From contig CM072880.1 in NCBI GenBank assembly GCA_036937835.1, forward strand, positions 3,128,501 to 3,192,500: a stretch of DNA of 64,000 bases, given 5' to 3'. Under the pieces are notes generated by a model that searched no databases, was not told where the DNA came from, and worked only from the letters and a program-made list of their open reading frames with translations. How positions within the stretch are numbered: the first letter of the stretch is position 1; each line of letters opens with the position of its first letter. Of the stretch, positions 24,541 to 36,371 are shown one piece after another. Both the position numbers and the translations under genes were made by a program. This DNA is from Pampus argenteus. Taxonomy: Eukaryota; Chordata; Actinopteri; Scombriformes; Stromateidae.

Positions 24541-24708
24541 AATATTATAGCGTATGTATCCCATAGTAACGTGTTTGCTGTCATTCCCTGTTAGGTGTCT
24601 GAATAGAGACTTCCTGTATAAACAAATATTATAGCGTATGTATCCCATAGTAACATGTTTGCTGTCATTCCCTGTTAAGTGTCTGAATAGAGACTTCCTG
24701 TATAAACA
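24541..24708. repeat. 84-bp tandem duplication, two copies
   Basis: Copy 1 is 24541-24624 and copy 2 is 24625-24708. They differ at two positions (G/A in AACRTGTTTG and G/A in GTTARGTGTC), so they are about 98% identical. Because 84 is a multiple of three, a minus-strand open frame repeats a 28-residue unit. With no recognisable domain and no exon context, I treat this as coincidence. Confidence 0.97.
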
Positions 24709-25095
24709 CAGTGGGGATGATTTGGCACCCAGTTTCAAAAACTACCTATTTTACTCGGAGGCAACAACAATGTCCAACCAGCATGTTAGGTGGTCAGAAA
24801 TCACGCTGTGCAGATTTCTCCCTGTTATTGAGACGACTTCCCACTGAGACACAACAGTTAGTCTCTGTCCCAAGGGTGCGGGCTTATTGTGCAGGAAGCA
24901 ATCACTTGGTGCAATAAACCTGTCATGCTGAAGCCAGACTATTGTCTGCTTTGCTGTCAACCACTTCCCATGTTGCCACCTGCTAAATCTGACTCTGGTG
25001 TTGCAGTGGTGGAGGGGGTCAAATCATTTTACAGCTGATTTGAGAGACGCATATTCTGTATGTCACACATGAACACATCAGTGAAACGACACAAA

Positions 25096-25115
25096 CAATC
25101 AATCAATCAATCAAT
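25096..25115. repeat. (CAAT)5 microsatellite
   Basis: Uninterrupted tetranucleotide repeat. Confidence 0.9.
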
Positions 25116-26756
25116 ATCCAAAAATCAGAAATGTGTGCGAATCATTTTATCCAGAGGCAAAACAAGAGAAGAAAAAAAGGACGCAGAAATGCCAGTTTGG
25201 GCTTTGGGCTAAAAACTTCTGACATGTTTTCCTGCAGGATTCAGTCAGTAAACTGAAGTGACAGGTTGAAATGTTCATCGAGGAGGCCGAAATGCACCAA
25301 CAAAATGTCAAGAGTCTAAGAGGCAGACCCTTTTTCACAAATTAAACCATTATGATTCTTGTTTTTCCTCCAGCAGGTGCTTTATCACAGCAGGCTCGCT
25401 GCATTTCTGTTGTGTTGTTGCAGCATCTCAATCAATTTCAGAAGAACTGCTTCAGAAATAGTCCTGTATGGAGAAGCATTAAACGTATGCCGGTAGCCTC
25501 GGAGGAGGAGTTGCATCGTGATGAATCAAAGACGTTTCAGCCAAACAGGAATAACGAAGTGAAAACTACTTTCTATACATCACGCTAGGCATCCTATTAG
25601 ATAATTACGTCACTCAGTAATCAAGCCGTCACCTGTGCCGTTACCTGTTTTTGCTTCACACGTTATGGCACCACCTTGTGGTTAAATGAAAAACAAATCA
25701 ATCCGGTCAAAAAAAACAAACACAAAAAAATCCAAGAAGATTAAAAATAGTTCTGCACATTGGATTTTTTATGCTTCAGTTTTTGCACTGAACAAACAAA
25801 CAAAATATAATATGCTAAAAATATAACTCAATAATATACTGCAGGTAGATGGTAGTTTCATATTTAACAGATATGAGAGCGTTCCTGATCATCTCGTCTA
25901 ACTCTCAGCAGGAAAATTTCCAAAATATCAAACTTTTCATAATGAGCCATGTTGATATGCTCTCACTGACGGCTTCAGGCATGTTCAAAACTTTACAAAA
26001 CAGGACTGCAGCACAAAATCCTCACGATGAGAGGTATAGTTTCCACTATGAAGGGATAAAAAGAACACACTCTGCACATCTCTGCACAAAAAAAAAGGCC
26101 ATAGGGAGGAAAAGACCATCTTTAGTGGAGGAACCATTTAGAAAAGAAAAAAAGCCTGACTCCACACAGCTGTGTCCCATATCTTCCAAAATGGCCTTGA
26201 GTGTTTGCAGATCACGGCTTATTCAGCTATAAATAAAGCAATCATGAGGAAAATCGAAAAGTAACATCAAACTAAATTGCCCAGGAACAAAAGTTGGTCT
26301 GATCAAGAACATCAGTGAGTCGTCGGTGTTATAATAACGTCAGCAGAGAGGAGCTTAAGGCATGAAATAAAGTAGAAATGCATAATAAACTATAATATTC
26401 CCCAAATCAAAAAATGTTAATGTTAAGACTGTAAGAGAGTCGTGACTCTGGCCTTTAATATCTGAAGAAGTCTCAGAGGACATTTGGTATTAACTCTCTT
26501 CATATATATACATCCAGGGTAATATATATCCTGCACCTCACAGCTTTAGATGCAGTAAAATATTAATGAGACCCTCCTTGGGCAAAAGGACACCTCTGCC
26601 CTGAGAAGCTTCATGAGGCAAAGGAGACAAACCCAGAACCCAGCAGACATATAAAAACAGGAGCAAACTTTCCAACTCCATTAAGTATGAATCACATCCG
26701 TCCTGACTCTGTTACAGCGGGTTTCCATGCACGGAGGGAAGGACACGTGAAATCAC

Positions 26757-26782
26757 AAAAAAAAAAAAAAAAAAAAAAAAAA
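26757..26782. repeat. Poly-A tract (A26)
   Basis: The longest pure A run in the window. No recognisable retrotransposed gene lies upstream; sequence before it is unremarkable. Confidence 0.95.
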
Positions 26783-27212
26783 GGGCGTGAACTGTCAGAA
26801 ATTCATTTGGGTTGTCACAGATGCAAAATCCAAAAGGCAAACATCGAAATATGCAGATTCCCAAAAGCTTCGGACGTGCGTCAAAGCGCAAACGGAAAAC
26901 GCAAACGGGATGCGTCCTTAAAAAAAATGAATAAGGAACCAAATCATTTAATCGGCGTCATGCAACATGAGCAAATCAAAATGCAGCTTACCATAACGTT
27001 GCCCTGCATTTTAGCTGTTTCTATCAGACTCTTTTCCTTCATTGTGTTTCTTTATTTATTTTCTTATCGCTCCGCAGCTCGAACAGCTTCAGTTTGGAGA
27101 CTTTTGGGCAGCTTCTGTCAGCTCTCCTTCCCCGCCACTTCACAGCCAGACCTTTAGGTAGAGAGCCAGTTCATAAGTGGGTGGGCTTACAACCTAACGG
27201 ATTGATTAAAAT

Positions 27213-27252
27213 ATGGGAGGAGGAGGAGGGAGGAGAGGGAGGAGAGGGGGGC
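27213..27252. repeat. Purine tract, GGA/GAGG-rich
   Basis: About 40 bases of almost pure G and A built from GGA and GGAGA units. Confidence 0.9.
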
Positions 27253-27345
27253 AACGTGGGCTCTCCTCGATGTGGTGTAAAACAACAAACCCCTACACAA
27301 CAACGAGACGTAAAGCGCAGGACGTGTTGTACTGTAGATGTCATC

Positions 27346-27395
27346 TCCCTCCTTCCTTCCTTCCATCCTTCCTACCTTCCTTCCTTCCTTCCTTC
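27346..27395. repeat. (CCTT)n pyrimidine repeat
   Basis: About 50 bases of CTTC/CCTT units with two interruptions (CCATCC, CCTACC). It lies about 95 bases from the purine tract of opposite bias. Confidence 0.9.
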
Positions 27396-27558
27396 AGTGG
27401 AGGAACTGAAAGTCCAAAACTACCACAAGGAACCACTTGATAGATATGGACGTTTTTCATCCAATCACATCATAAATATAAAACCTTTAAGGTGTCATGA
27501 TAGGAGGAGGATCTGTGTTGAGCTTCCTGGATGTTTCTCACATTATTATTATTTTTAA

Positions 27559-27573
27559 TTTTTTTTTTTTTTT
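27559..27573. repeat. Poly-T tract (T15)
   Basis: Uninterrupted T run. Confidence 0.9.
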
Positions 27574-28028
27574 GTGGTCTCTTTCTGTGTCTGGAAACAA
27601 CTCAAATCACAACTTTTCACAAGTGAGTGAAGCTTCCTAATTAACAAAAAGAAGAGAAAAAAAGCAGCTTGCATGTTTGCAAACTGTAAATAGACTGTAG
27701 ATAATGTTCCTAATATTTTTGTCCATCAAGGCTCCCTTAGTTGTGTCTCTCTGTCAAGCTTCATAAATCAATATCACTCTGAAAGTGCATCTTCTGAAAT
27801 TAGAGCCAAAGTATTTACAACATGAAAACTGTGCACTGATGATGCAACCAGTTGTCCTAAACTCCCAGCAGTGCACGGAGAGCAGGTTACCCCAACAAAC
27901 AGCACGTCTCTGGTATCAATCTGGTGGATAAGGTTGTCAAAACACCCTAACGGGGGCATCGGGCTCCTTCGGCTCCAGCTGGACTGCTGACGGAGGGAGA
28001 AGCTGGGCTGCTTCTGTCGGCATTTTTT

Positions 28029-28048
28029 ATTTATTTATTTATTTATTT
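28029..28048. repeat. (ATTT)5 microsatellite
   Basis: Five TTTA units with a T-rich flank. Confidence 0.9.
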
Positions 28049-29034
28049 TCTTCATAAACACTCGGAGGAGTTGTATACTGTCAACAGATACATTACTTTA
28101 AAGATGCATAAACTCCTCTCGACCCCAATAAGCCGGCCTGTACTACAACATGCAATATTGAATTCACCGTGTTGTTTATTCCCCGACTAGACGAAATGAG
28201 CCAAGTTGGAATTCATCATGTACAGGTGTGTCGGCCAAGGACATCTGTAACAACAATGATGGCCAGCCAGAAGCAGACAGCAGCTGCCTGATGGGAGAGA
28301 GAGAAAACGGCTGGCCAGGGATGGTTAAGTGCTTCTACCAAGCAAAAAACAAAAAAATAAAAAATAAAAAATGAGTGTCTCAGAGCATGCAGCAGCCAAC
28401 GCTACGGAGCTGCAAGGAAGCTCAGCTGGGGAGAGAAAATCTGCTGCACGACTCCAATATGTGAAATCACAATGAAAGGCTGGAAAGACACGATTAGCTT
28501 AGCAGAAAGACTGGAAACAGAGTGCTACTGCTACAGTTGTAGCACAACCTCGACTAATTCATGCTGTGTGAAAACAAATTTCCTGTTTGGGGACTATAAA
28601 AATCTATTAATCTCTAAAGCTGAATAATTAATACGTTATAACTCAACTGTTTAAAAGTGAAAAAACAGAACTTTTTTTCTTGCATTGTTACAGGAGGTCA
28701 TGTGCTCGACTCTCAAGTCACCGATAAGCAAACCGACATCAGTGATCTGTTTGTGGTGTTCAGAGAAACAACTGGCTTAATTATTTGTTTAATAAAAAAC
28801 TGCAAACATGTGCATGCATAAATAAATATGCAGAAAAATAAAAGCTTTTCCTGGTACATCCTATAATTTTTTTATGGTTTCCTGATTGTTTATGAGCACA
28901 TAAAATAAGTCTGAACACATTTAACAACGTTGTTTTTTAAATCTCATGTAAACATGGAGGACAAATTAAAATAAAAATAAAAATGAAGATACGGACACGA
29001 ACACAATGACTGACACGTAGGATCAAAAGGAGAA

Positions 29035-29104
29035 GTACTTCTACTTCTACTTCTACTTGTACTTGTACTTGTACTTCTACTTGTACTAGTACTACTTCTA
29101 CTTA
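29035..29104. repeat. (STACTT) hexamer minisatellite
   Basis: Ten hexamers, each GTACTT or CTACTT (the last two are GTACTA), followed by CTTCTACTTA. The only regular change is G/C at the first base. It would read as Ser/Thr/Arg-rich on the minus strand but has no gene context. Confidence 0.93.
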
Positions 29105-29461
29105 GTAGAACAACGGACAAAAATATGAACATAAGCTGCTTGCTTCTCAGATTCATCGACAGTCATATTTTGTTTTTGTGTGAAATTAGTTAAACAGAAT
29201 AAATTTTGAATAACTCAGACTTATTTATATACCTTTAGTATAAACTGCAGGTCAATGACCAGGCAGCCAACATATATGTTGAGTTGACATCTATTAATCT
29301 AATTAATTAATTTAACTATGACGTCTGCATGAAAAGTTTTATCTCAATATCATATTGATATTATCTTTCTTCATTCTGTCCTGGAAGTAAGCACCAAAAC
29401 ACAAGACAGCATGTACATGCCACCTCTGTGATATCACAGTGCTGTGTGTCTACAGTATAAC

Positions 29462-29481
29462 TGTGTGTGTGTGTGTGTGTG

Positions 29482-29548
<67 letters not shown>
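29462..29548. repeat. (GT)n microsatellite, about 87 bp
   Basis: Long GT array with a single TT interruption near 29483. It is the longest dinucleotide array here. Confidence 0.97.
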
Positions 29549-29550
<2 letters not shown>

Positions 29551-30978
29551 TGAGTATTTATGTTGGCGTTTCTGAGGCTGAGCGCGTTCCAAGCCGAGAC
29601 TCTCTGATGAGCCGTGGAGCCTTTTAGACAAAAGTGATTAAAAGTCGCCCAAATCCAGGATTGATTGGCCCGGATCCCCAGTGGAGTGAGTCTAGAGAAC
29701 AAGCTTCATTCTGGTGACGGCAATCATCCAGCACAATAAACTCAAGCGAGACCTTTGGAGGACAAATCGATGGTTTCATTATCAACTTAATTACTTGATA
29801 CCGTGATATCCTTTACACCTCTGTCGCCGTTGTGTTATGCTGTTTTAACGACAGCCTGAGAGATACTGAGAGGAATAAAATGACTGTAAACAACATCACC
29901 AGCAGGCTGAATTGAATCTAGGAAGGAAAGACTGTCACTAAATCCTTTCCTGATACAACTGTATCGTATTAGATCCTTTTGGAGAAAATGCTCAAGGTTT
30001 CAGCTACAGGTTTTAGGACTAATATATGACGAGCAAAGCGGAGACAGCTGCATGTGAAGATGTGACCATTACTTAGCAGCAGGAAGCAACTATCTCAGTA
30101 CGTACGCTCTCAACTTCATTTGCATCTCCAACATCTTTCTGTGAATTTCTCTCCATAAACATTCGGCACTTTTCTCCGCTGGTGGGGAGTCTAGTAAGTA
30201 AGTCTAGTAATCTAGATAAGAGGTTTGTGCTGACCTTCCCCGACCCGGACTGTCACGGCGACAGATTGTTACCATCTCTATTGAATTCAGGAGTAGGGGA
30301 AAAAAAAAAAACAAGGCACACGTGGCATGTAAAGCACACATTAATCTTGCAGCCTCGATGCAGGAGGTCTATTAGCGGTATCATTGCCACATACAGAGCT
30401 AGAAAGATCGTGAACTAATGTGGTGCTTGGTTTAAAAAAATGTCACGATGTTTGGAAAAAAAAACTTTGCTCAAAAGTGCTGCAGATACTTATTGGATCA
30501 AGTTTTTAAATTCAGATTGCTGCAGTTCTGAAAATGTTGTCTGACTCCAACACATCCTAATAAAATGTGACATACACTAAATTGTAAAGTGCAGACAGAA
30601 TTTCCCCTGCAGTAAAAGTTGGCAGTACGAGATATGGAAAAAAATAAATAAAATAAAGTTAGTGTAATTATTTTCCAACTTAAGGGGACTTTTGCTTCCC
30701 TCCACCCTGTGACAGAGCCAGTAAGCACATCTGAATATTAATGGAACAGTTGCCTTGAACAGCAGGCGTTTGTCAGGAACTTGGATCTGATTCATCACTT
30801 TAACCTGCTCTGCTCCGCTCAGGGATGGATGATGAGTTCCCGCAGCACAGCAGCTGGCTCGTGTGGTTCAAAAGGGATGTCAACACCAATGTAAAGTGAA
30901 AGTATGGGGATTTGCATAAATTATTGCATCCGAATTTTTTGTTTTGCCTTGTCGTAGTGATTCAACTGAAGAATCCTC

Positions 30979-30995
30979 TTTTTTTTTTTTTTTTT
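30979..30995. repeat. Poly-T tract (T17)
   Basis: Uninterrupted T run after CTC. Confidence 0.9.
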
Positions 30996-31192
30996 ACCAG
31001 TTTGATAAGGTCACTCATTAAAGCCTTGTGTTATACTGACAGGTAAGAAATGTTAGCCATGTCACTGCACTCAATAGGTGCCTTCTTAGTTAAAAAACGA
31101 TGACACATTACAGCGTCGATCAACAGGTCGTCAGCAAATGATTCATATTTATGGATTCTCAGCAGTTTGTGTTCGCCATCCTTCAGGTACAT

Positions 31193-31251
<59 letters not shown>
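31193..31251. repeat. (CA)n microsatellite, about 59 bp
   Basis: CA array with a single interruption (AAAC) near 31211. Confidence 0.97.
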
Positions 31252-31253
<2 letters not shown>

Positions 31254-31387
31254 CCTTTCATTCCTTCAGATTCACCGATTTGAAGCAAAAACCTTCATCA
31301 GTATATTCAGATAGACACAAACACACCACATGGCTTAAAGTGCTCCTATATGTGCTGAACATCCAATTACATAATATGACTAAAACA

Positions 31388-31650
31388 GTCTCAGCTTCTC
31401 TGGGGAAAAAGTTTTTCACAACATTTTGGATCCTGGCTGCAGGGATTTGAGCCCATTCAGCCACATCATTGCTGATAAGGCTTCACACACACAGTCAGCG
31501 TTCCAATTCATCCAATTTTTGTCAGATGGGTTTGAGTTTAAGCCAGTAAAGATCCTCCACACTTAGTGCTCGAGGGGAAAAAAAAAAAAAAAGCTTTCTG
31601 CACAGGTGAGCAGTGTCATGTTGGAACAGAGCCTGAAACTGAAACTGATG
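31388..31650 (-). pseudogene. Tc1/mariner-type transposase relic 2
   Basis: On the minus strand, 31635-31594 reads A-L-F-Q-H-D-T-A-H-L, matching the LFQHD motif that holds the second catalytic Asp. Further on, a stretch reading T-G-L-N-S-N-P-S-D-K-N-W aligns with SPDLNPIEHLW, with Asp in place of the third catalytic residue. On the plus strand GCAGGGATTTGAGCCCATTC and CAGTCAGCGTTCCAATTCAT match the flanking text of this fish family. A poly-T (minus-strand) tract of 15 bases (31578-31592) interrupts the frame, so it cannot be active. It appears to be the same group as the relic at 14437. Confidence 0.8.
31578..31592. repeat. Poly-A tract inside transposase relic
   Basis: A15 run lying between the two recognisable catalytic motifs of the relic. 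Confidence 0.9.
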
Positions 31651-34600
31651 TCACATACTGAGCACGTTGCACGCTTTCTTTCCTGGAGAGGTCGTTATGG
31701 GATGAAACCACTATCATCGTCAAACAATACGTTGCGCCTGATAATATCTGCAGCATTCCCACCTGACATTATAATTTAATTCAGTTTAACACAACAACAC
31801 TAATTTCCTCCATCATATACAGCTATACCTGGGAAATAGAAGTTTCTATAGTACATCAGCTTCCTTCCTGTCATCCTCTTGATAATTTTGTGCCGCTTTG
31901 AAAAGAGCTGCATTCAGACGTGCTGCTGGAAAAGACTGTCTTTCATTTCCAGTCAAGGCCTGTGGAGGCCGGATATCTTCTGTGAACGCCCATTTGGGAA
32001 GATTAACTACAGGAATATGCTTTAGTGTCTGATAACGGGAGAGTCATATCACATCACCCAAGGTGGTTTCTGGGGCAACAGCATGGCCATCAATCAGCTG
32101 GGTGTAATCTCACTAGGAATCATTGTCAGCATGCAAATTAGTGTCACATTTCACACACTGTCTCTGTGTACACGAGAGAAAAATTGGAAAACGTCTGGTA
32201 AATAACAGACGTACACTTCATGAGGTTTCTTTCCATAAAGATACTGCATCAAATGCTCTTTTTAATAAAATATATGAATATAACTTTAAACTCCACAGTT
32301 CTGCTACCACAGTGCACTCATTAAGACATATATTCATTTTATTATTAAGAGAAGAGTTAATGATGGTAGAAAGGTTCACCATCAGGGCCATCAGAGGAAT
32401 ATCATGCAACAGACTGCACACTTGTATGCACTGCAGGTCCATATCTATACACCAAAATCAGGTTAGCCTAAAGCACAGGGCTGATTCTTTTATTTTTTTA
32501 TTTTCAACATTGCAGCTGCATATGTGTCCCACTTTCTGTTGTCTACAACATGCTGCTCATTTTAGATCGCATAGTCTCTGGAGGCACAAAAACCCATTAA
32601 ATGAAACTAATACAAACAGGCAGAGAGGTGAGGTTCAGCAGTAGTGAAATACCAGAAAGTATTATACTTAATGATGGCTCAAGGTTTGAATTGAGTTGAA
32701 AATTAAAAAAGAAAAGGTTGACGGCTTTACTGATCTTCTCTCTGATTCCATTTCCCCACAAAAACATCTAATTATTATTGGCTAACAGTACATGGCATTG
32801 GCCCTTTTCTTTTTATCCATCTGTTTTAATGTGCCAGCGTGTCCGTAGATGTTTTCGCCACACAGAATGTATCTGTGTTTGCATGCCTCCCGAGGATGAT
32901 TTACAAAAGCATTGATTCGGAGGCTGACAGACTAGAGCACAATAAAACTGTTGTTTATGTTCAGGCGACGAGTGTTCATTGTCAAGGGGAACGGCGTCTT
33001 GTTTTAGGGCAATGTAGAGCGCCGTGGAAGTTAACACGACAAATCATCTCTTTTTAACTGCCAGGGACACGGGGACAGATGACGCTCGTGCGATCGGTTA
33101 TGCACCAGCTTTTTTGCAATAAGTCAATAAAATTGCCTTCACCGGTTGTATGAAAATGGGCCGTGGCAGGTCTGTGCTATACATTTCAATGAAAGGCTAC
33201 AGATTGGAAATGCAACGAGACAAGGACAGAGCTCGGAAAAAAACAATATGTAAAGTCATCGCTGAGCCACCAGACTGCCAAGCAATCAGGCCAAATAGAG
33301 TGAAATGACTTGGTTCAAAACGGTTATATGCAGCACATACAGCAGGGTTTAAACTCAATTCTAAAGGTGGTAATGAAATTCCCTGCAGTATTAAAATAAC
33401 AACTTAATCCCATATAAGTGATAACCAAAACATATATATCTCAACCATTTCAAAATGTTTTAAATTTTAAAAATAAATAAATAAATATGTGGAAAAAAAC
33501 ATACATTTTAATCTAGAAAAGAAGAAAAAGCTGCTCCTTTGTATTAAAACTTGATTGTGCAACACCCCTGAAAAGTGTGCCGGGGTTTAACAGATCACAT
33601 TCAGAGCATGTACGAAGCCAATATGCTTTCACCTGAAATCAAGTGATGTGATTCTAATTAAAGGGTCTGACCCAAAGGCTTCTTTGTTGCTCAGTGCATG
33701 TCAGTGTGCAGAGACACGCATGAGCAACCAGGAGCTAACACGAGGTTTTGAAAAAGCTTAGTGCTGAAAAGGCTCAGCTTAGGAGAGGGATATAAAAGGA
33801 TATAAAAAAATAAATAAAAGAAACTAGATATTCCCTCGAACACACTTAGGACTATAATGAAGAAGAGGAGGAATTATGGCATCATCAAAAATGGTTCCAT
33901 ATAACAGGTTTATGTGAAAAAGGTTTCTGCAGCTTTTGTTAAGAGTCCTTGTGGTTCCTCCAGAAGATACTCAGAACAACTTTAAATCAAAGGAAAGTGG
34001 GAAAAGTAATTTACTGGAAATAAATCAAATATGGCTCTATTTCCTCTGCCTCGACTAAAACAACACGAGAAGCCCATAAAAGTCAAAGCCTGCATGCTCG
34101 TATGACTTATGGTCCAAATTTCCTTTGATCAATAACAATAAATCAGCCAATAAGAATATTAAATAACGTAGATTGATCTTGAAATAGCATGGCGGATAAA
34201 CTGGAACTGGAAAATGTCCTCGATGAACTAACTGGACATCCGTGTTTACTGAAGTATCCGTGCGTAGCTTCACAATGTCGCGCCCACACGTTTCACGTCA
34301 CCCACTGTGTGTCTGGAAAGGCTCAAATGTGCATTTGTTTATTTAAGGTTACAGGCGCAAGTTCTGGATCCCGCAGGGATGATGGGCAGAAATGCTACGA
34401 TTCAACTGCCAAACCGGAAAGGTTAAAAAGAGAGAAAAAATCCACCCACACGCAGAATTTACATTGTTCTGCAACCAGTTATTTCAGATGATAACGTTAA
34501 GATCCACAAGCACCTATAGCTACGATACGAACCAACACAGAAGTATCCTGCTCCTAGTTTCCATCACTGTGATACACTCAAGACTTTCAAAATAAGATAT

Positions 34601-34724
34601 ATCTGCCACCATTTATGTAACAGATACATGCATTCAGTGCTCGTTCTTATTGACAATCTATGGACCGACTCACTGATAGTAGAAAATGATAAAACATGGA
34701 TGGATATCTGACCACGGCCACTGA

Positions 34725-34746
34725 ACACACACACACACACACACAC
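34725..34746. repeat. (AC)11 microsatellite
   Basis: Uninterrupted dinucleotide repeat. Confidence 0.93.
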
Positions 34747-34768
34747 GTTTGCCCTGAGCACTGTTGCA

Positions 34769-34790
34769 ATATGAGATATGAGATATGAGA
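34769..34790. repeat. (ATATGAG)3 short tandem repeat
   Basis: Three consecutive copies of the 7-bp unit ATATGAG. Confidence 0.88.
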
Positions 34791-35499
34791 ATAAACTGTG
34801 TGACTGGAGAAGCAGAAAAGTGGCCTTTTGTCTTTCATCAGGACTTCAAGAACATACGTTAAAAAAACGGCGGGATCAAACGCAGCAGCAACACAAAGGA
34901 TCTTTATTCTTTATTTTATGATTCCCTTTCATGTAAAAAGGAGAAGAATAAAATGATTGTTTATTTAGAGTAACCGAGGTCCTGCTGTCTTACATGATGA
35001 GGTGTTGAGTCTCGCTGTGTGTCAGAGTGATGCTGTACCGTCCCCTTTATGAAGCACTCTGAAGGCTAGAAACATTTATCTTTACTGGTACGGTCCGATA
35101 TTATTGTTATTTTTAGTTTCACTCACAGCCCCAAACCCGAACCTTCACTATTGCGAACCACTTCATTTAAGTCACACCATTAAGAAACCATTAATGTGAT
35201 GGTTTCACCATTGCAGACGCCTCATTATGCACCAACTCACTTTGCTGAGTGAGCCGTGGGAATCTCACACTGACGATCATGAACTCTTTCATCCAGCAGA
35301 GGGCAAACTTAATCCTGACCTGCAGCCTTCAACTCCTGCATGTCAGCAGGTTGCAACTTTCTACTGAAGCTCCTATAAAAAATAAAATCCATTTTGTGAC
35401 GGTAACAGATGTGCACAAAGGAAATGAAAGTGTTTTCAAACCATTGCGACGGGCTCACACACCACCATACATTAGATGCAGCAAGTGCTGTCTAGTTTG

Positions 35500-35830
35500 A
35501 TGTGTACTGAGGCCTCTGGGGCCACGTAGTGGATATGCTTGTGATTTTAGATATGGCTCAAGTGTCTATCTCCCAACCGCAGGCGGCTGTTTACTGTTGT
35601 GGCGCCATTTGTCTCGTTGGGGCTTGTTGACTTGCTTGTGATACACCACCAGATGGGCTGTCATGACCCAAGCATTTTGCCGAGCCAACCGCTCACTCAA
35701 AGGGCCGGGAAGGTCTCGGTGACTCATGCAATTACACTCCCTAAGGTGTCAATCATACCCGGGAAACACAGAGGCGGAGTCGAGTCGCTGCAGCAAACAC
35801 CAACACGGTGCAGGACTCTGATGTGCATGT
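35500..35830. promoter_or_regulatory. Candidate enhancer with AP-1/MAF and T-box-type sites
   Basis: TGACTCA at 35720-35726 (AP-1 or MAF core) is followed by TGCAATTAC and by AGGTGTCA at 35744-35751 (T-box half site). The block is complex, GC-balanced and free of repeats. A 77-codon plus-strand frame has no recognisable content. Motif evidence only. Confidence 0.25.
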
Positions 35831-36328
35831 AAGTGTTATGTTGTGTTTGCATGTTTTGTTGTCATAAAGCTGCTGTTTCTTTAATGGTTTCCTGTGTATA
35901 ATATGAGCTCAGGAAGGGGAGCACGTCTGCAGCATCCCACACCGGTAGGCGATTACAAGCAAAACAGCAGAATTAGCAATCTATGACACATTTTCCTATG
36001 AAAACTCCTATAGACTGTATAGTCTAAAAAAAAACAACACTTCACCTACTGGTGTTAAAAGAAAATGTATTCTCTCTTCTTATTGCATTATTCATTTCAC
36101 ATGGCTTGCTTTCTGATGTGGCTCCAAAGGTAATTTCACTGTGTACCGTCTAAACAAGCATCTGAAAGTCAAAAAGTTTGCTGGTTTTTTTTGTTTTTTG
36201 TTTTATTTTTATTTTCCTGACAGAGTCAAGACAGTCTCGATCAACAACAGTGCTCGACAACTACTCTTCTGAGTTGAGAACCAGCATTGAAAGACTTTAA
36301 AAGCAAAGATGCAGGGATGAATTGAGAC
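35831..36328. other. Non-coding spacer
   Basis: AT-rich with a T/G-rich tract at 36187-36220. Nothing else is seen. Confidence 0.5.
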
Positions 36329-36371
36329 TGACCGATGTCGACGGCGAGAACGTTGCCGTCGACATCGGTCA
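36329..36371. repeat. Perfect 17-bp inverted repeat, CpG-rich hairpin
   Basis: The left arm 36329-36345 (TGACCGATGTCGACGGC) is the exact reverse complement of the right arm 36355-36371, around a 9-base spacer (36346-36354, GAGAACGTT). Each arm contains GTCGAC. Seven CpG dinucleotides fall within 43 bases of an AT-rich, CpG-poor neighbourhood. It overlaps the candidate exon at 36333-36427. Confidence 0.98.

Larger units (their letters stand above)
24709..29034. other. Non-coding with purine/pyrimidine and poly-A tracts
   Basis: No gene is supported. The 26687-27157 and 27094-27558 plus-strand frames run through A26, GA-rich and CTTC repeats and have no domain. Annotated tracts are at 25096, 26757, 27213, 27346, 27559 and 28029. 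Confidence 0.45.
29105..31387. other. Non-coding with long CA/GT arrays
   Basis: No gene is supported. Complex sequence around 29560-29900 and 30680-30880 has no recognisable domain. Poly-T at 30979-30995 and CA/GT arrays are listed separately. Confidence 0.45.
31651..35499. other. Non-coding; candidate conserved block at 33040-33320
   Basis: No gene is supported. The plus-strand frame at 32123-32644 opens at TTG, and its first ATG comes roughly 235 bases in, so a vertebrate-type reading frame would be under 100 codons. The 33040-33320 block is complex, with CAATAAAATTG and AT-rich cores, and could be regulatory. Small repeats: (AAAT)n near 33470, (AC)11 at 34725 and (ATATGAG)3 at 34769. Confidence 0.4.

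Noticed and set aside
24502..24738. Minus-strand frame with a repeated 28-residue unit
   Set aside because: Explained by the 84-bp tandem duplication, which happens to be a multiple of three.
26687..27157. 156-codon plus-strand open frame
   Set aside because: Passes through an A26 tract, giving a lysine run, and has no recognisable domain.
27094..27558. 154-codon plus-strand open frame
   Set aside because: Opens at TTG and is built partly from GA and CTTC simple repeats.
28944..29156. Ser/Thr/Arg-repeat protein on the minus strand
   Set aside because: Simply the translation of the STACTT hexamer array.
32123..32644. 173-codon plus-strand open frame
   Set aside because: Opens at TTG; the first in-frame ATG is about 235 bases in, leaving under 100 codons. 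No domain and no splice context.
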